In this document: piece after piece, positions 1 to 8,351 of the stretch
Layout of the letters: each line of letters begins with the position of its first letter
Position numbering within the stretch: position 1 is the first letter of the stretch
Made by a program: the position numbers and the translations under genes
The notes under the pieces: model-generated
Database searches by the model: none
Told to the model about the DNA's origin: nothing
The model's input: the letters and a program-made list of their open reading frames with translations, nothing else
NCBI GenBank assembly: GCA_963691755.1
Contig: OY829366.1
Span: 2,480,001 to 2,544,000 of the forward strand
From: Dinoroseobacter sp013215265
GTDB taxonomy: Bacteria; Pseudomonadota; Alphaproteobacteria; Rhodobacterales; Rhodobacteraceae
Length of the DNA stretch: 64,000 nucleotides
Direction: 5' to 3'

Positions 1-519
1 TTCGTCAACCGTCTCGGGTTCTATCTTTCCTGCTGCAACTTCGCGCGCCAGGCGCTTGGTGGCCCGGGCCACTTCGTCACGCGAGCCATAGTTCAGCGCG
101 ATCGTCAGGTGGACCCTGTCATTTTCAGCGGTTAGCTTTTCGGTCTCATCCATCAAGGCCTGAAGCTTTGGATCCAGACGCATCCGGTCACCAATGAAAC
201 GCACGCGCACGCGTTCTTTGACAAAGGCTTGCATCTCTTTGGTAATATAACGCTTGAATAGCGTCATGAGACCTGCGACCTCGATCTGTGTTCGCTTCCA
301 ATTTTCTGTAGAAAAGGCAAATATTGTCAGGTATTTAACACCGATATCGGGGCAAGCCTCTACGATCTCTCGAACACGACGAGCGCCCGCCTGATGCCCA
401 AACAATCGAGGCCGGTTACGTTGCTGCGCCCAACGACCATTTCCATCCATTATGATCGCAACATGCGACGGCCCTTTGGGAGGCTCAGGTATCGCATCGG
501 GTGAAGCTGAAGTGGTCAT
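1..519 (-). CDS. uppS: Isoprenyl transferase (undecaprenyl diphosphate synthase), 3' end outside window
   Basis: This is the N-terminal 173 residues of a cis-prenyltransferase, which condenses isopentenyl diphosphate onto farnesyl diphosphate to make the C55 lipid carrier for peptidoglycan. The motif IIMDGNGRWA near residues 22-31 contains the catalytic Asp25 that binds diphosphate through magnesium. Further family blocks are the HQAGARRVREIV stretch and FAFSTENWKR. The ATG at 519 follows an AAGGA ribosome site. It lies 29 bases downstream of frr in the same direction, as in the common pyrH-frr-uppS order. The C-terminus runs off the left edge. Confidence 0.96.
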   Translation of the reverse strand, partial: MTTSASPDAIPEPPKGPSHVAIIMDGNGRWAQQRNRPRLFGHQAGARRVREIVEACPDIGVKYLTIFAFSTENWKRTQIEVAGLMTLFKRYITKEMQAFVKERVRVRFIGDRMRLDPKLQALMDETEKLTAENDRVHLTIALNYGSRDEVARATKRLAREVAAGKIEPETVDE

Positions 520-548
520 TAATTGGTCCTTACATTCGGAAACGACGT

Positions 549-1112
549 TCAGACCTGCATGATCTCGGATTGTTTGGTTTCAAGTGCCTGATCGACCTTG
601 CCAATGAAGGCATCTGTGAGGTCCTGCACCTCGGTTTCCCATAGCTTCTGGTCATCTTCCGACATCCCATCGGCCTTGGCCTTCTTGATCTGGTCCATGC
701 CATCGCGGCGCACGTTGCGAACGGCCACGCGCGCACTTTCTGCATATTGCGCGGCCACTTTGGTCAACTCACGACGGCGTTCTTCGTTCAACTCAGGGAT
801 CGGAAGCATAATAATGGTTCCATTGAGCTGTGGATTGATCCCAAGTCCGCTCTCCCGGATGGCCTTTTCGACCTTCCCGACCAGGCTCTTGTCCCAGACG
901 TTGACGGTCACCATCCGCGGTTCAGGCACATTGACAGTGCCCACCTGGTTAATAGGCGTCTTTGTGCCGTAGGCGTCCACCATAACAGGCTCTAACATCG
1001 CAGCCGAAGCACGCCCCGTACGCAAGGATGCAAATTCAGTGCGCAGCGAAGAGATCGCTCCATCCATGCGGCGTTCCAAATCGTCAGTATCGATTTCGAA
1101 TTCTTCGGACAT
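549..1112 (-). CDS. frr: Ribosome recycling factor
   Basis: Ribosome recycling factor acts with EF-G to split the post-termination 70S complex. The 187-residue length matches the usual 185 or so. Family blocks are visible: an N-terminal helix with RRMDGAISSLRTEFASLRTG, the ASAAMLEPVMVDAYG segment, and the C-terminal basic helices around VRNVRRDGMDQIKK. The gene lies 48 bases downstream of pyrH and 29 bases upstream of uppS, so one transcript is likely. Confidence 0.97.
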   Translation of the reverse strand: MSEEFEIDTDDLERRMDGAISSLRTEFASLRTGRASAAMLEPVMVDAYGTKTPINQVGTVNVPEPRMVTVNVWDKSLVGKVEKAIRESGLGINPQLNGTIIMLPIPELNEERRRELTKVAAQYAESARVAVRNVRRDGMDQIKKAKADGMSEDDQKLWETEVQDLTDAFIGKVDQALETKQSEIMQV

Positions 1113-1160
1113 TATGCTCGGGCTCTCAGTCTATTCTTAGGCTTTCTGCATTCTATAGCG

Positions 1161-1892
1161 TCAATCCCGCACGATTGTATAGGTACCTTCCCCTGCCAAT
1201 ATACCTTTGAAACCGCCTGGCTCATCCAGTGAAAATACGATGATTGGCAGATCGTTGTCGCGTGCAAGCGCAATTGCCGATGCATCCATCACGCCAAGGT
1301 GCTGCGCAAGACAATCGTCATAGCTGACCGTATCATACCGTTTGGCGTCTGCGTGTTTGGCTGGATCCTTGTCATATACGCCATCAACCTTGGTGCCTTT
1401 GAAGATGGCTTCGCAGCTCATCTCATTGGCGCGAAGGGTCGCCGCGGTATCGGTGGTGAAGTAGGGATTACCAGTGCCTGCCGCAAAAATGCAGACGCGC
1501 CCCTTTTCGAGATGTCGAACGGCACGGCGGCGAATGTAAGGTTCGGCAACTTCATCCATGCGAATTGCGCTTATGACCCGTGTGAAAACACCGATGTCTT
1601 CCAATGCAGATTGCATCGCGAGTGCGTTCATCACTGTGGCCAGCATGCCCATATAGTCTGCCGTCGTCCGTTCCATCCCCTGAGCAGAACCCTGCAAACC
1701 GCGAAAGATATTGCCTCCGCCAATGACCATACAGATCTCAACACCAAGGTCGCGCACAGTCTTAACCTCCTGTGCAATGCGCTCGACTGTGGGGGGATGA
1801 AGCCCATAGCCTTGGGAACCCATAAGTGCTTCACCCGAAATCTTCAGCAGAACACGTTTATACTTGGTGGCGGGACCCGGCGTCTCGGTCAT
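1161..1892 (-). CDS. pyrH: Uridylate kinase (UMP kinase)
   Basis: Bacterial UMP kinase of the amino-acid-kinase fold phosphorylates UMP to UDP in pyrimidine nucleotide synthesis. The 243-residue product has the N-terminal KISGEALMG phosphate-binding segment (residues 17-25), a GGGNIFRG block, and the TGNPYFTTDTAA nucleotide-binding segment. The frame stays open to 1994, but the ATG at 1892 has a good GGAGA ribosome site 6 bases upstream and gives the family's normal N-terminus. It is the first gene of the pyrH-frr-uppS set seen here and is divergent from miaA. Confidence 0.96.
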   Translation of the reverse strand: MTETPGPATKYKRVLLKISGEALMGSQGYGLHPPTVERIAQEVKTVRDLGVEICMVIGGGNIFRGLQGSAQGMERTTADYMGMLATVMNALAMQSALEDIGVFTRVISAIRMDEVAEPYIRRRAVRHLEKGRVCIFAAGTGNPYFTTDTAATLRANEMSCEAIFKGTKVDGVYDKDPAKHADAKRYDTVSYDDCLAQHLGVMDASAIALARDNDLPIIVFSLDEPGGFKGILAGEGTYTIVRD

Positions 1893-2007
1893 CAATCGTC
1901 TCCATATATAAGCCGCTTTGCGCACCCTGCCCTGTCGAGAGGATTGACTCAAGCGCGCTGAGGGGGTGGAACCCCGGAATGACCTTGAGCGCAACCGTAA
2001 ATTTCAA

Positions 2008-2919
2008 ATGACCGCTTTGAACAGTTACCTCGACGCCGTCGATCCGAACAAACCGGTCTTGATTGCTGGTCCCACAGCCAGCGGGAAATCTGCGCTCGCT
2101 CTTGAACTTGCCGCACGTCAGGATCGTACAATCATCAATGCAGATGCTCTGCAGGTTTATGCATGCTGGTCGGTTTTAACTGCACGTCCTCCGGTTGAAG
2201 ATCTGAAGCGGGCAAAGCACCTTCTTTATGGCCATCAGCCCTTTGACGCTCCTTATTCCGTAGGAACTTGGCTGCGCGAAGTTGCGGAATTTCTTAAATC
2301 AGACCCACGTCCGATTATCATAGGTGGCACAGGGCTCTATTTTTCTGCCCTCACTGAAGGTTTAACCGACATTCCACCAATCAGCGGGGAAACGCGTAAA
2401 CGTGGAGACGAACTACGAGCGCAAAATTTGTTCTCAATGATCGACATGCTGAAGACGAACGATCCTGAAACCGTGGCAGGCCTTGACCTCGAGAACCCTA
2501 TGCGTGTGCAACGCGCATGGGAAGTCTTGGAGGAAACCGGCCGCGGGCTCAAAGCCTGGCAGAAGGACACACCACCCCCGTTAATCGCGCTGCACGACGC
2601 AGACGCGCTGGTGTTGCAAGCTTCACCGGAACACTTGCAACCTCGGATCATTCGACGCTTTGACTGGATGTTGGAGAATGGCGCCCTAAGCGAAGTTGAA
2701 AACATGCTACCGAGATGGAACCCGGAGCTACCATCTTCCAGAGCCATCGGGGCGCCAGAATTAATTGCATATGTTAAAGGTGACTTGTCCCTGGACGATG
2801 CGAGGACCCGCACGATCATCGCGACTCGGCAATATGCCAAGCGACAGCGCACTTGGTTTCGCAACAGACTGCGCTTATGGAGAACACTCGATATAGCTAT
2901 GGACCAGCCCAATATGTAG
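2008..2919 (+). CDS. miaA: tRNA dimethylallyltransferase
   Basis: MiaA transfers a dimethylallyl group to N6 of adenosine 37 in tRNAs that read codons starting with U. The protein (303 residues from the ATG at 2008) carries the P-loop GPTASGKS at residues 21-28, the NADALQVY segment with the catalytic Asp, a VGTWLREV block, and IIGGTGLYFSAL. An upstream ATG at 1966 would add 14 residues of poor family fit. The C-terminal half is the helical tRNA-binding part ending in a RQYAKRQRTWFRN block typical of the family. Confidence 0.95.
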   Translation: MTALNSYLDAVDPNKPVLIAGPTASGKSALALELAARQDRTIINADALQVYACWSVLTARPPVEDLKRAKHLLYGHQPFDAPYSVGTWLREVAEFLKSDPRPIIIGGTGLYFSALTEGLTDIPPISGETRKRGDELRAQNLFSMIDMLKTNDPETVAGLDLENPMRVQRAWEVLEETGRGLKAWQKDTPPPLIALHDADALVLQASPEHLQPRIIRRFDWMLENGALSEVENMLPRWNPELPSSRAIGAPELIAYVKGDLSLDDARTRTIIATRQYAKRQRTWFRNRLRLWRTLDIAMDQPNM

Positions 2920-2952
2920 GGTTTGTGCAACTCCAAAACACCTCATATTGAC

Positions 2953-2961
2953 TTATCCACA
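2953..2961 (+). promoter_or_regulatory. Isolated consensus DnaA box
   Basis: The nonamer TTATCCACA is an exact match to the strong DnaA-binding consensus, lying between miaA and the AraC-type gene. A looser TTTCCACAG follows nine bases later. No cluster of boxes, AT-rich unwinding segment or replication gene is nearby, so this is not an origin. It may be a DnaA titration or regulatory site, or chance. Confidence 0.3.
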
Positions 2962-3022
2962 GGCTTTCCACAGTGACAGGATTTATCTCACTGTGGTAGC
3001 GTTCGACAAAATACCTACAAAG

Positions 3023-3856
3023 ATGGGGTCGGCAGTGGAAATCGAGAGCTTGGACGTACGTGTATCGTCGCTCCAGAATTTGCTTCGGATGGGATCTTGG
3101 CGTGTAGAGACCGCGCATTCAAGTGAACGGGCGCGACTCTACTGGATCACCAAGGGACAAGGCCGCATCACGGCCTGCGGGGTGACCCGAGGTTTTGGTC
3201 AGCATACCGCAATTTATCTACCCCCGCGTACAATGTACGCGTTCGAGTTTCCGAGCCATGTGTATGGCACTCGTCTTTGTTTCCCGATCGACCTTTCAGA
3301 ACAATTGCCGGAAGAAGCGCTTTACCTAAAGATTACAGATTCCCGTCATCAGGCTGAACTCACGCAAGTGCTGGATCAGATTACCACTGAAGTTCGCGAC
3401 CACAATCAGGGTTGGCATGCTGCCGCACGGAGCTACTCGGCGCTTGTTGCCGTCCAGCTGGAACGGTTTGAGAACGCTTATGGGCGTCAGATCCGCCCCA
3501 TCGGTAGTGCCCAGCGTATTGTCGAAGGTTACACGGGGCTGATCGAGGACCATCTCTCAGAGGGTCTTACCGTTGCAGATTACGCCCAAAAGCTTGGGAT
3601 AACGCCGACCCATCTGACACGCGTCTGTCGAGAGGTCTGCGGCAAAACCGCTTCAAATCTCTTGCACGAGCGCGTGATCAACGAAGCACGGCGCCTATTG
3701 GAAGACACGGATCAGCCTATTCGAAACATTGCGCAAGATCTCGGATTCGGTTCCGCGGCCTACTTCACGCGTGCTTTCGGTCAGCGAATTGGCATAACAC
3801 CCTCGGCGGCAAGAAGAATTGGTCAACAAAGACGTCGCGCTGGTCGCGCCGCCTAG
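3023..3856 (+). CDS. AraC-family transcriptional regulator
   Basis: The 277-residue protein has a cupin-like N-terminal sensory half (an LYWITKGQGRI strand and a YLPPRTMYAFEFP segment) and a C-terminal double helix-turn-helix. The first recognition unit is around LTVADYAQKLGITPTHLTRV and the second around IRNIAQDLGFGSAAYFTRAF. The open frame starts at a TTG (2948), but the ATG at 3023 gives a compact protein, so I chose it. It points toward the peptide-type ABC operon 300 bases downstream and could regulate it. That is inference from position only; the effector is unknown. Confidence 0.85.
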   Translation: MGSAVEIESLDVRVSSLQNLLRMGSWRVETAHSSERARLYWITKGQGRITACGVTRGFGQHTAIYLPPRTMYAFEFPSHVYGTRLCFPIDLSEQLPEEALYLKITDSRHQAELTQVLDQITTEVRDHNQGWHAAARSYSALVAVQLERFENAYGRQIRPIGSAQRIVEGYTGLIEDHLSEGLTVADYAQKLGITPTHLTRVCREVCGKTASNLLHERVINEARRLLEDTDQPIRNIAQDLGFGSAAYFTRAFGQRIGITPSAARRIGQQRRRAGRAA

Positions 3857-4158
3857 AGAACCCGTTATCCTTTGAATACTAATGCGTAGCCCACGTCGAA
3901 CTCGACTGCGGCTCGACGCGCTTGGTCGGTTTCAGAATAGGTCAATGTCGTTTTTTTGACCTCTTAAGCCGGATAACAGCATTGACCCGCAGGGGAAAAC
4001 CTGTTGCGCTACGATATGCGGGGATGCTTGGGGCCGCAAGTGAAGGCGCAGTCGGCGCTCGACGCGGTTTCACCAACATGCATCCCTAAAGAATGGGCGC
4101 CCTGCCCAACAGAGTTCTGGGTGGCGTTTGATAAAAATTACCGTGTCATAGGGAGAGA
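3857..4158. other. Intergenic region upstream of the ABC transporter operon
   Basis: About 300 bases without a convincing gene. It must hold the promoter for the binding-protein gene that starts at 4159. A GGGAGAG ribosome site sits just before that start. I see no clear operator palindrome, riboswitch or strong terminator. Confidence 0.5.
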
Positions 4159-5829
4159 ATGATGACGCATCACACCAAGATTGCACCAGTGCATCCGGCT
4201 GCTGCGATGTATGCTGAGGAGCACAAGCAGGGCCTTTTGGACCGCCGTGAATTCCTCAGCCGCGCAACCGCACTCGGCGTTACGTCTGCCGCAGCTTACG
4301 CGATGATCGGGGCAGCCCCGGCACAAGCAGGCGCTCATGCTGCACAAGGTGGTAAGATCCGCATGCAGATGGAAGTTCGCGCTCTGAAAGATCCACGGAC
4401 TTTCGACTGGACCCAGATCGCAGCCGTTTGCGCGGGTTGGATGGAATACCTGGTCGAGTACAACAGCGACGGTTCTTTTGAGCCAATGTTGCTGGAAAGC
4501 TGGTCAGTAAACGACGACGCGACCGTCTACACCCTGAACGTCCGCAAAGGCGTCAAGTGGAATAACGGTGACGATTTCACTGCTGAAGATGTTGCATTTA
4601 ACTTCGCGCGCTGGGCAGAAGCCGATGCGGAAGGCAACTCGATGGCAGCACGTGTTGCTTCGATCGTGAACTCTGACACCAACATGGCAAACGAAGGCGC
4701 CATCGAGGTTGTCGACAGCCACACGGTTCGCCTAAACCTCAGCCAGCCTGACATCACACTGATCCCAGGAATCGCGGACTACCCCGCCGCAATCATTCAC
4801 CCAGATCAGGATATCAACGACCTGCTTGGCAGCCAGTTGGGCACTGGCCCATATCTGAACGTCCAGCACGAAGTCGGCGTGAAGTCTGTTCTGCAGCGTA
4901 ACGAAAACCACGAATGGTGGGGCTACGCTGTTGGCAAAGGCGCCTATCTCGATGAGATCGAATTCATCGACTACGGCACCGATCCATCGGCATGGCTGGC
5001 AGCTGCGGAATCCGACGAAGTTGATACGATCTGGGAAAACGTAGGCGACTTCGTTTCGATCTTTGATGCAATCGGTTGGGAAAAGTCGGAAATTGCGACT
5101 GGTTCGACCATCGTAATTCGTCCAAACCAGCTGGCTGAAGATGGTGACGGCAACAAGATCTTCAGCGACAAGCGCGTGCGTCAGGCGATGGCGATGGCCG
5201 TTGACAACGCAATCTGCCTTGAACTTGGCAACGCCGGTCAGGGTGTCCCAGCGGACAACTGCCACGTCGGTCCGGTTCACCCAGAGCATGATGCAAGCGT
5301 AACCCGCCTGCCCCATGACCCTGCGATGGCGAAAGCCCTGGTCGATGAAGCCGGTATGTCCGATTACGAGTTCGAACTGCATTCGATCGATGATGACTGG
5401 CGCCGGAATACCACCGATGCCGTCGCTGCGCAGCTGCGTGATGCGGGTATCAATGTTAAGCGCACGATCTTGCCTGGCTCGACCTTTTGGAACGACTGGA
5501 CCAAGTATGCGTTCAGCTCGACCAACTGGACCCACCGTCCTTTGGGCACGCAGGTTCTGGGTCTGGCCTATCGTTCGGGCGTGGCCTGGAACGAATTCGG
5601 GTGGTCGAATTCTGAGTTTGACGCGCTTCTCGACGAAGCAAACGCGCTTGCGGACGCAGATGCACGTCGTGTTGTGATGGGCAAGATGCAGGCCATCATC
5701 ATCGAGGAGGGCGTAACAATCCAGCCATACTGGCGTTCGCTCTATCGTCACACTAAGCCAGGCTTTGTAGGCACCGATATGCACATCACGTATCTGCCAC
5801 AGATCTATAAGTGGGGCATCGCGGCCTAA
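4159..5829 (+). CDS. ABC transporter substrate-binding protein, family 5 (dipeptide/opine type), Tat-exported
   Basis: This 556-residue periplasmic binding protein of the SBP_bac_5 family captures a peptide-like or opine-like solute for the transporter encoded just downstream. A long n-region ends in a twin-arginine motif DRREFL (Arg29-Arg30), then a hydrophobic stretch and an AQA signal-peptidase site near residue 57, so export is probably by Tat. Family features include YTLNVRKGVKWNNGDDFTAE and RQAMAMAVDNAI. Two ATGs are adjacent (4159 and 4162); GGGAGAG precedes them. A hairpin after the stop may let this gene be expressed above the permeases. The substrate cannot be told from sequence. 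Confidence 0.9.
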   Translation: MMTHHTKIAPVHPAAAMYAEEHKQGLLDRREFLSRATALGVTSAAAYAMIGAAPAQAGAHAAQGGKIRMQMEVRALKDPRTFDWTQIAAVCAGWMEYLVEYNSDGSFEPMLLESWSVNDDATVYTLNVRKGVKWNNGDDFTAEDVAFNFARWAEADAEGNSMAARVASIVNSDTNMANEGAIEVVDSHTVRLNLSQPDITLIPGIADYPAAIIHPDQDINDLLGSQLGTGPYLNVQHEVGVKSVLQRNENHEWWGYAVGKGAYLDEIEFIDYGTDPSAWLAAAESDEVDTIWENVGDFVSIFDAIGWEKSEIATGSTIVIRPNQLAEDGDGNKIFSDKRVRQAMAMAVDNAICLELGNAGQGVPADNCHVGPVHPEHDASVTRLPHDPAMAKALVDEAGMSDYEFELHSIDDDWRRNTTDAVAAQLRDAGINVKRTILPGSTFWNDWTKYAFSSTNWTHRPLGTQVLGLAYRSGVAWNEFGWSNSEFDALLDEANALADADARRVVMGKMQAIIIEEGVTIQPYWRSLYRHTKPGFVGTDMHITYLPQIYKWGIAA

Positions 5830-5847
5830 GCCGACCAAAAAAGATAG

Positions 5848-5875
5848 AGCCGCGCCCTAACAGGCGCGGCTTCTT
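5848..5875 (+). terminator. Intercistronic hairpin after the binding-protein gene
   Basis: Nine-base perfect arms AGCCGCGCC (5848-5856) and GGCGCGGCT (5863-5871) with a six-base loop, followed by a short TTCTT. It lies between the binding-protein gene and the permease genes. Such hairpins often act as partial terminators or 3' stabilisers that raise binding-protein output; that role is inferred. Confidence 0.65.
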
Positions 5876-5949
5876 CACCTCTCGCAAAGATTTTGAAGAC
5901 GCCAAAAAGGCGCGTACGCGGGGGATAATACCGACCAACAGGGACGTAC

Positions 5950-6996
5950 ATGGGACTGTTTATTCTCCGACGCGTTGGTGTGATGATAATTACGGCGCTT
6001 TGCCTCACCTTCATTGTTTTCACGCTCACAAACCTTTACCCCAACCTTGAAAAGCTAGCGAAATCCGAAGGTAACTTCCGGATGTCTGACGAGCAGGTTG
6101 AAAGCTGGCTTGGTAAGAATGGGTATCTCGACCCTATGCCCATAAAATTTGGCCGGTGGCTTGGCGTTGTTCCTGGCTGGACCTATACCGAAGACGACGG
6201 AACCGAGCGCGGACGCTGTATTGATCCGGGCATGGATCCTGCAGATGCTCCAACCTTCTGCGGCATCCTTCAGGGCGACTGGGGCTTTTCGACCGTGTTC
6301 AAAGATGACGTGTCATCTATTGTGGCAGAACGTCTGAAACAAACCGGAAAGCTAATGTTCTGGGTTATGGTCGTAATGGTTCCTGGAGCACTGATTGTTG
6401 GCGTGCTTGCTGGTATGCGCGAGGGTTCAAAGACCGACCGAACACTTTCGACCGCATCCATCATGACGACGGCGACACCCGAATATGTGTCTGGCGTCAT
6501 CTTCATTGCGGTATTTGCGTCCTCTGCCGTGGGATTGAAGTGGTTCAAGGGAACCGCGACCTCGGCGATGGAAGACGCAAACTTTGAGAATTTCTTCCTG
6601 CCTGTCATGACAATTGCGCTTTATGGGATGGGCTACATCGCGCGCATGACGCGCGCGTCCATGACAGAAGTTATGACGGCGCAGTATATTCGGACAGCCC
6701 GGCTGAAAGGCGTGAGCTTCCCGAATATCGTGATTAAGCACGCACTCAGGAATGCCCTGATCGCACCGTTCACAGTGATCATGTTGCAGTTCCCATGGCT
6801 CCTGAACGGCGTTGTGATCGTGGAGGCCTTGTTTAACTTCAAGGGCTTTGGGTGGACGCTTGTGCAAGCGGCAGGCAACAACGACATAGAATTGCTTCTT
6901 GCCGTTTCAGTTGTCTCTGTGGTGGTGGTTTTGGTAACGCAGCTGATCTCGGATATCGGCTACGTCTATCTAAACCCACGCATCCGTATTTCTTAA
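5950..6996 (+). CDS. ABC transporter permease, DppB/OppB type
   Basis: This 348-residue inner-membrane permease has one N-terminal membrane segment (about residues 7-28), then a periplasmic insert of roughly 100 residues, then five more membrane segments. The EAA-type loop that contacts the ATPase is visible as ARLKGVSFPNIVIKHALRN. A second family block is FNFKGFGWTLVQAA. It is followed 13 bases later by the partner permease. The periplasmic insert, containing two Cys, is longer than in textbook DppB. Confidence 0.9.
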   Translation: MGLFILRRVGVMIITALCLTFIVFTLTNLYPNLEKLAKSEGNFRMSDEQVESWLGKNGYLDPMPIKFGRWLGVVPGWTYTEDDGTERGRCIDPGMDPADAPTFCGILQGDWGFSTVFKDDVSSIVAERLKQTGKLMFWVMVVMVPGALIVGVLAGMREGSKTDRTLSTASIMTTATPEYVSGVIFIAVFASSAVGLKWFKGTATSAMEDANFENFFLPVMTIALYGMGYIARMTRASMTEVMTAQYIRTARLKGVSFPNIVIKHALRNALIAPFTVIMLQFPWLLNGVVIVEALFNFKGFGWTLVQAAGNNDIELLLAVSVVSVVVVLVTQLISDIGYVYLNPRIRIS

Positions 6997-7009
6997 GGGG
7001 AGAGAGAAA

Positions 7010-8227
7010 ATGGAACCCCTTAGCTGGATGGAAATTATCGCAGGCGTCTTGTGGCAGTTCATGCCGGTTTGGATCGCGCTTTTCCTGACCTTTGTCTTGT
7101 CGATCCTATTCAAGCGGAAGCTTGGCCTTTACGGCAAACTTTTTGACAGCATCATAGGTATGGTGGGCTTTGCACTAGTGATGTTCTGGGTCTACACGGC
7201 GATCTTCAACGGGCTCTTTGGCTTGATCGCGACCCATGATGCCTTGTCCCAGGTTTCGGGTTTGAAAAACAAAGTACCCGGAACCCCGATGCCAAGCGCC
7301 GAGGATGGGCAATACGCCTATTACCTGTTTGGCGGCGACAACCTTGCCCGGGATGTCTTCAGCCGAATGGTTGCGGGATCGGTGGTTGTGGTGCAGATCG
7401 CACCGCTTGCGACACTGTTTGCATTCATGGTGGGCATCACGTTGGGTCTGCCAGCGGGTTATTATGGAGGGCGCCTTGATACGATCTTGTCGTTCCTGTC
7501 AAACCTTATCCTGGCCTTTCCAGTCATCTTGCTCTTCTACCTGCTTGTGACCCCGGAGATCGTTGAAACAGGCATTCCGAACTATATGGCAACGGTGCTC
7601 TTTGTGTTCCCGATCGTCTTCATGGCGGTTCTTCTGAACTCAAGGTTCTACACCCGCCCGAGAATACGCACGCCGCTTCTCATCGTCGTGCTGGGTGTGA
7701 TGATCTGGATCTATCTCTCGATGATCTCAACCGATGGTTATCTGGTGCGGAACGACGACGTAGCGATCTATGCCTTACCGGCAATCGTTGACCTCTTCGA
7801 CGTGCCGGGCGGGATCCTTGTTGTGTTCGTCTCAGTGGTCTTTGTGAACTCTCCAACAGTTTTCCGTATCGTGCGCGGCCTCGCGCTTGATATCAAAACA
7901 CGCGACTATGTGGCCGCCGCGCAAACGCGAGGCGAGGGTCCGTGGTACATCATGCTTTGGGAAATCCTGCCCAACGTGCGCGGCCCGCTGATCGTCGATT
8001 TCTGCCTTCGGATTGGGTATACCACCATCCTTCTGGGGACACTGGGCTTCTTCGGCCTAGGACTTCCGCCGGAAAGCCCAGATTGGGGCTCGACGATCAA
8101 CGAAGGAAGAAAGCTCTTGTCCATCTTCCCACATCCGGCCCTGCCCCCGGCAATTGCTCTGATGAGCCTCGTTCTGGGTCTGAACCTGCTGGCCGATGGC
8201 CTGCGTGAGGAAAGCTTGAAGGACTGA
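7010..8227 (+). CDS. ABC transporter permease, DppC/OppC type
   Basis: This is the partner inner-membrane permease. At 405 residues it is longer than ordinary DppC (about 300) because extra hydrophobic segments are inserted in the middle (for example around YMATVLFVFPIVFMAVLLNS). Conserved family blocks are NLARDVFSRMVAGS and the C-terminal GFFGLGLPPESPDWGSTI; the coupling loop is near RDYVAAAQTRGEGPWYIMLW. The start has GGGGAGAG upstream. It forms an operon with the preceding permease and the following double ATPase. Confidence 0.9.
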   Translation: MEPLSWMEIIAGVLWQFMPVWIALFLTFVLSILFKRKLGLYGKLFDSIIGMVGFALVMFWVYTAIFNGLFGLIATHDALSQVSGLKNKVPGTPMPSAEDGQYAYYLFGGDNLARDVFSRMVAGSVVVVQIAPLATLFAFMVGITLGLPAGYYGGRLDTILSFLSNLILAFPVILLFYLLVTPEIVETGIPNYMATVLFVFPIVFMAVLLNSRFYTRPRIRTPLLIVVLGVMIWIYLSMISTDGYLVRNDDVAIYALPAIVDLFDVPGGILVVFVSVVFVNSPTVFRIVRGLALDIKTRDYVAAAQTRGEGPWYIMLWEILPNVRGPLIVDFCLRIGYTTILLGTLGFFGLGLPPESPDWGSTINEGRKLLSIFPHPALPPAIALMSLVLGLNLLADGLREESLKD

Positions 8228-8351
8228 CAAGGATCGGTCCCGAAGCCAAAGTTTCGGGGCCGCATGCGTTAACGAAAAGCCCGATCCGGGTGCAACGACG
8301 TGAAACAGACGCGCGACATGCACCGAGAAGGCCCCGACAGGAGACGAGATA

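Noticed and set aside
2953..3000. Possible replication origin
   Set aside because: There is a single DnaA box plus one weak match, with no AT-rich unwinding element and no dnaA, parAB or hemE-type neighbours.
4732..5838. Long minus-strand open frame of 368 codons
   Set aside because: It is antisense to the substrate-binding protein gene, has no family motifs, and reflects codon bias on the other strand.
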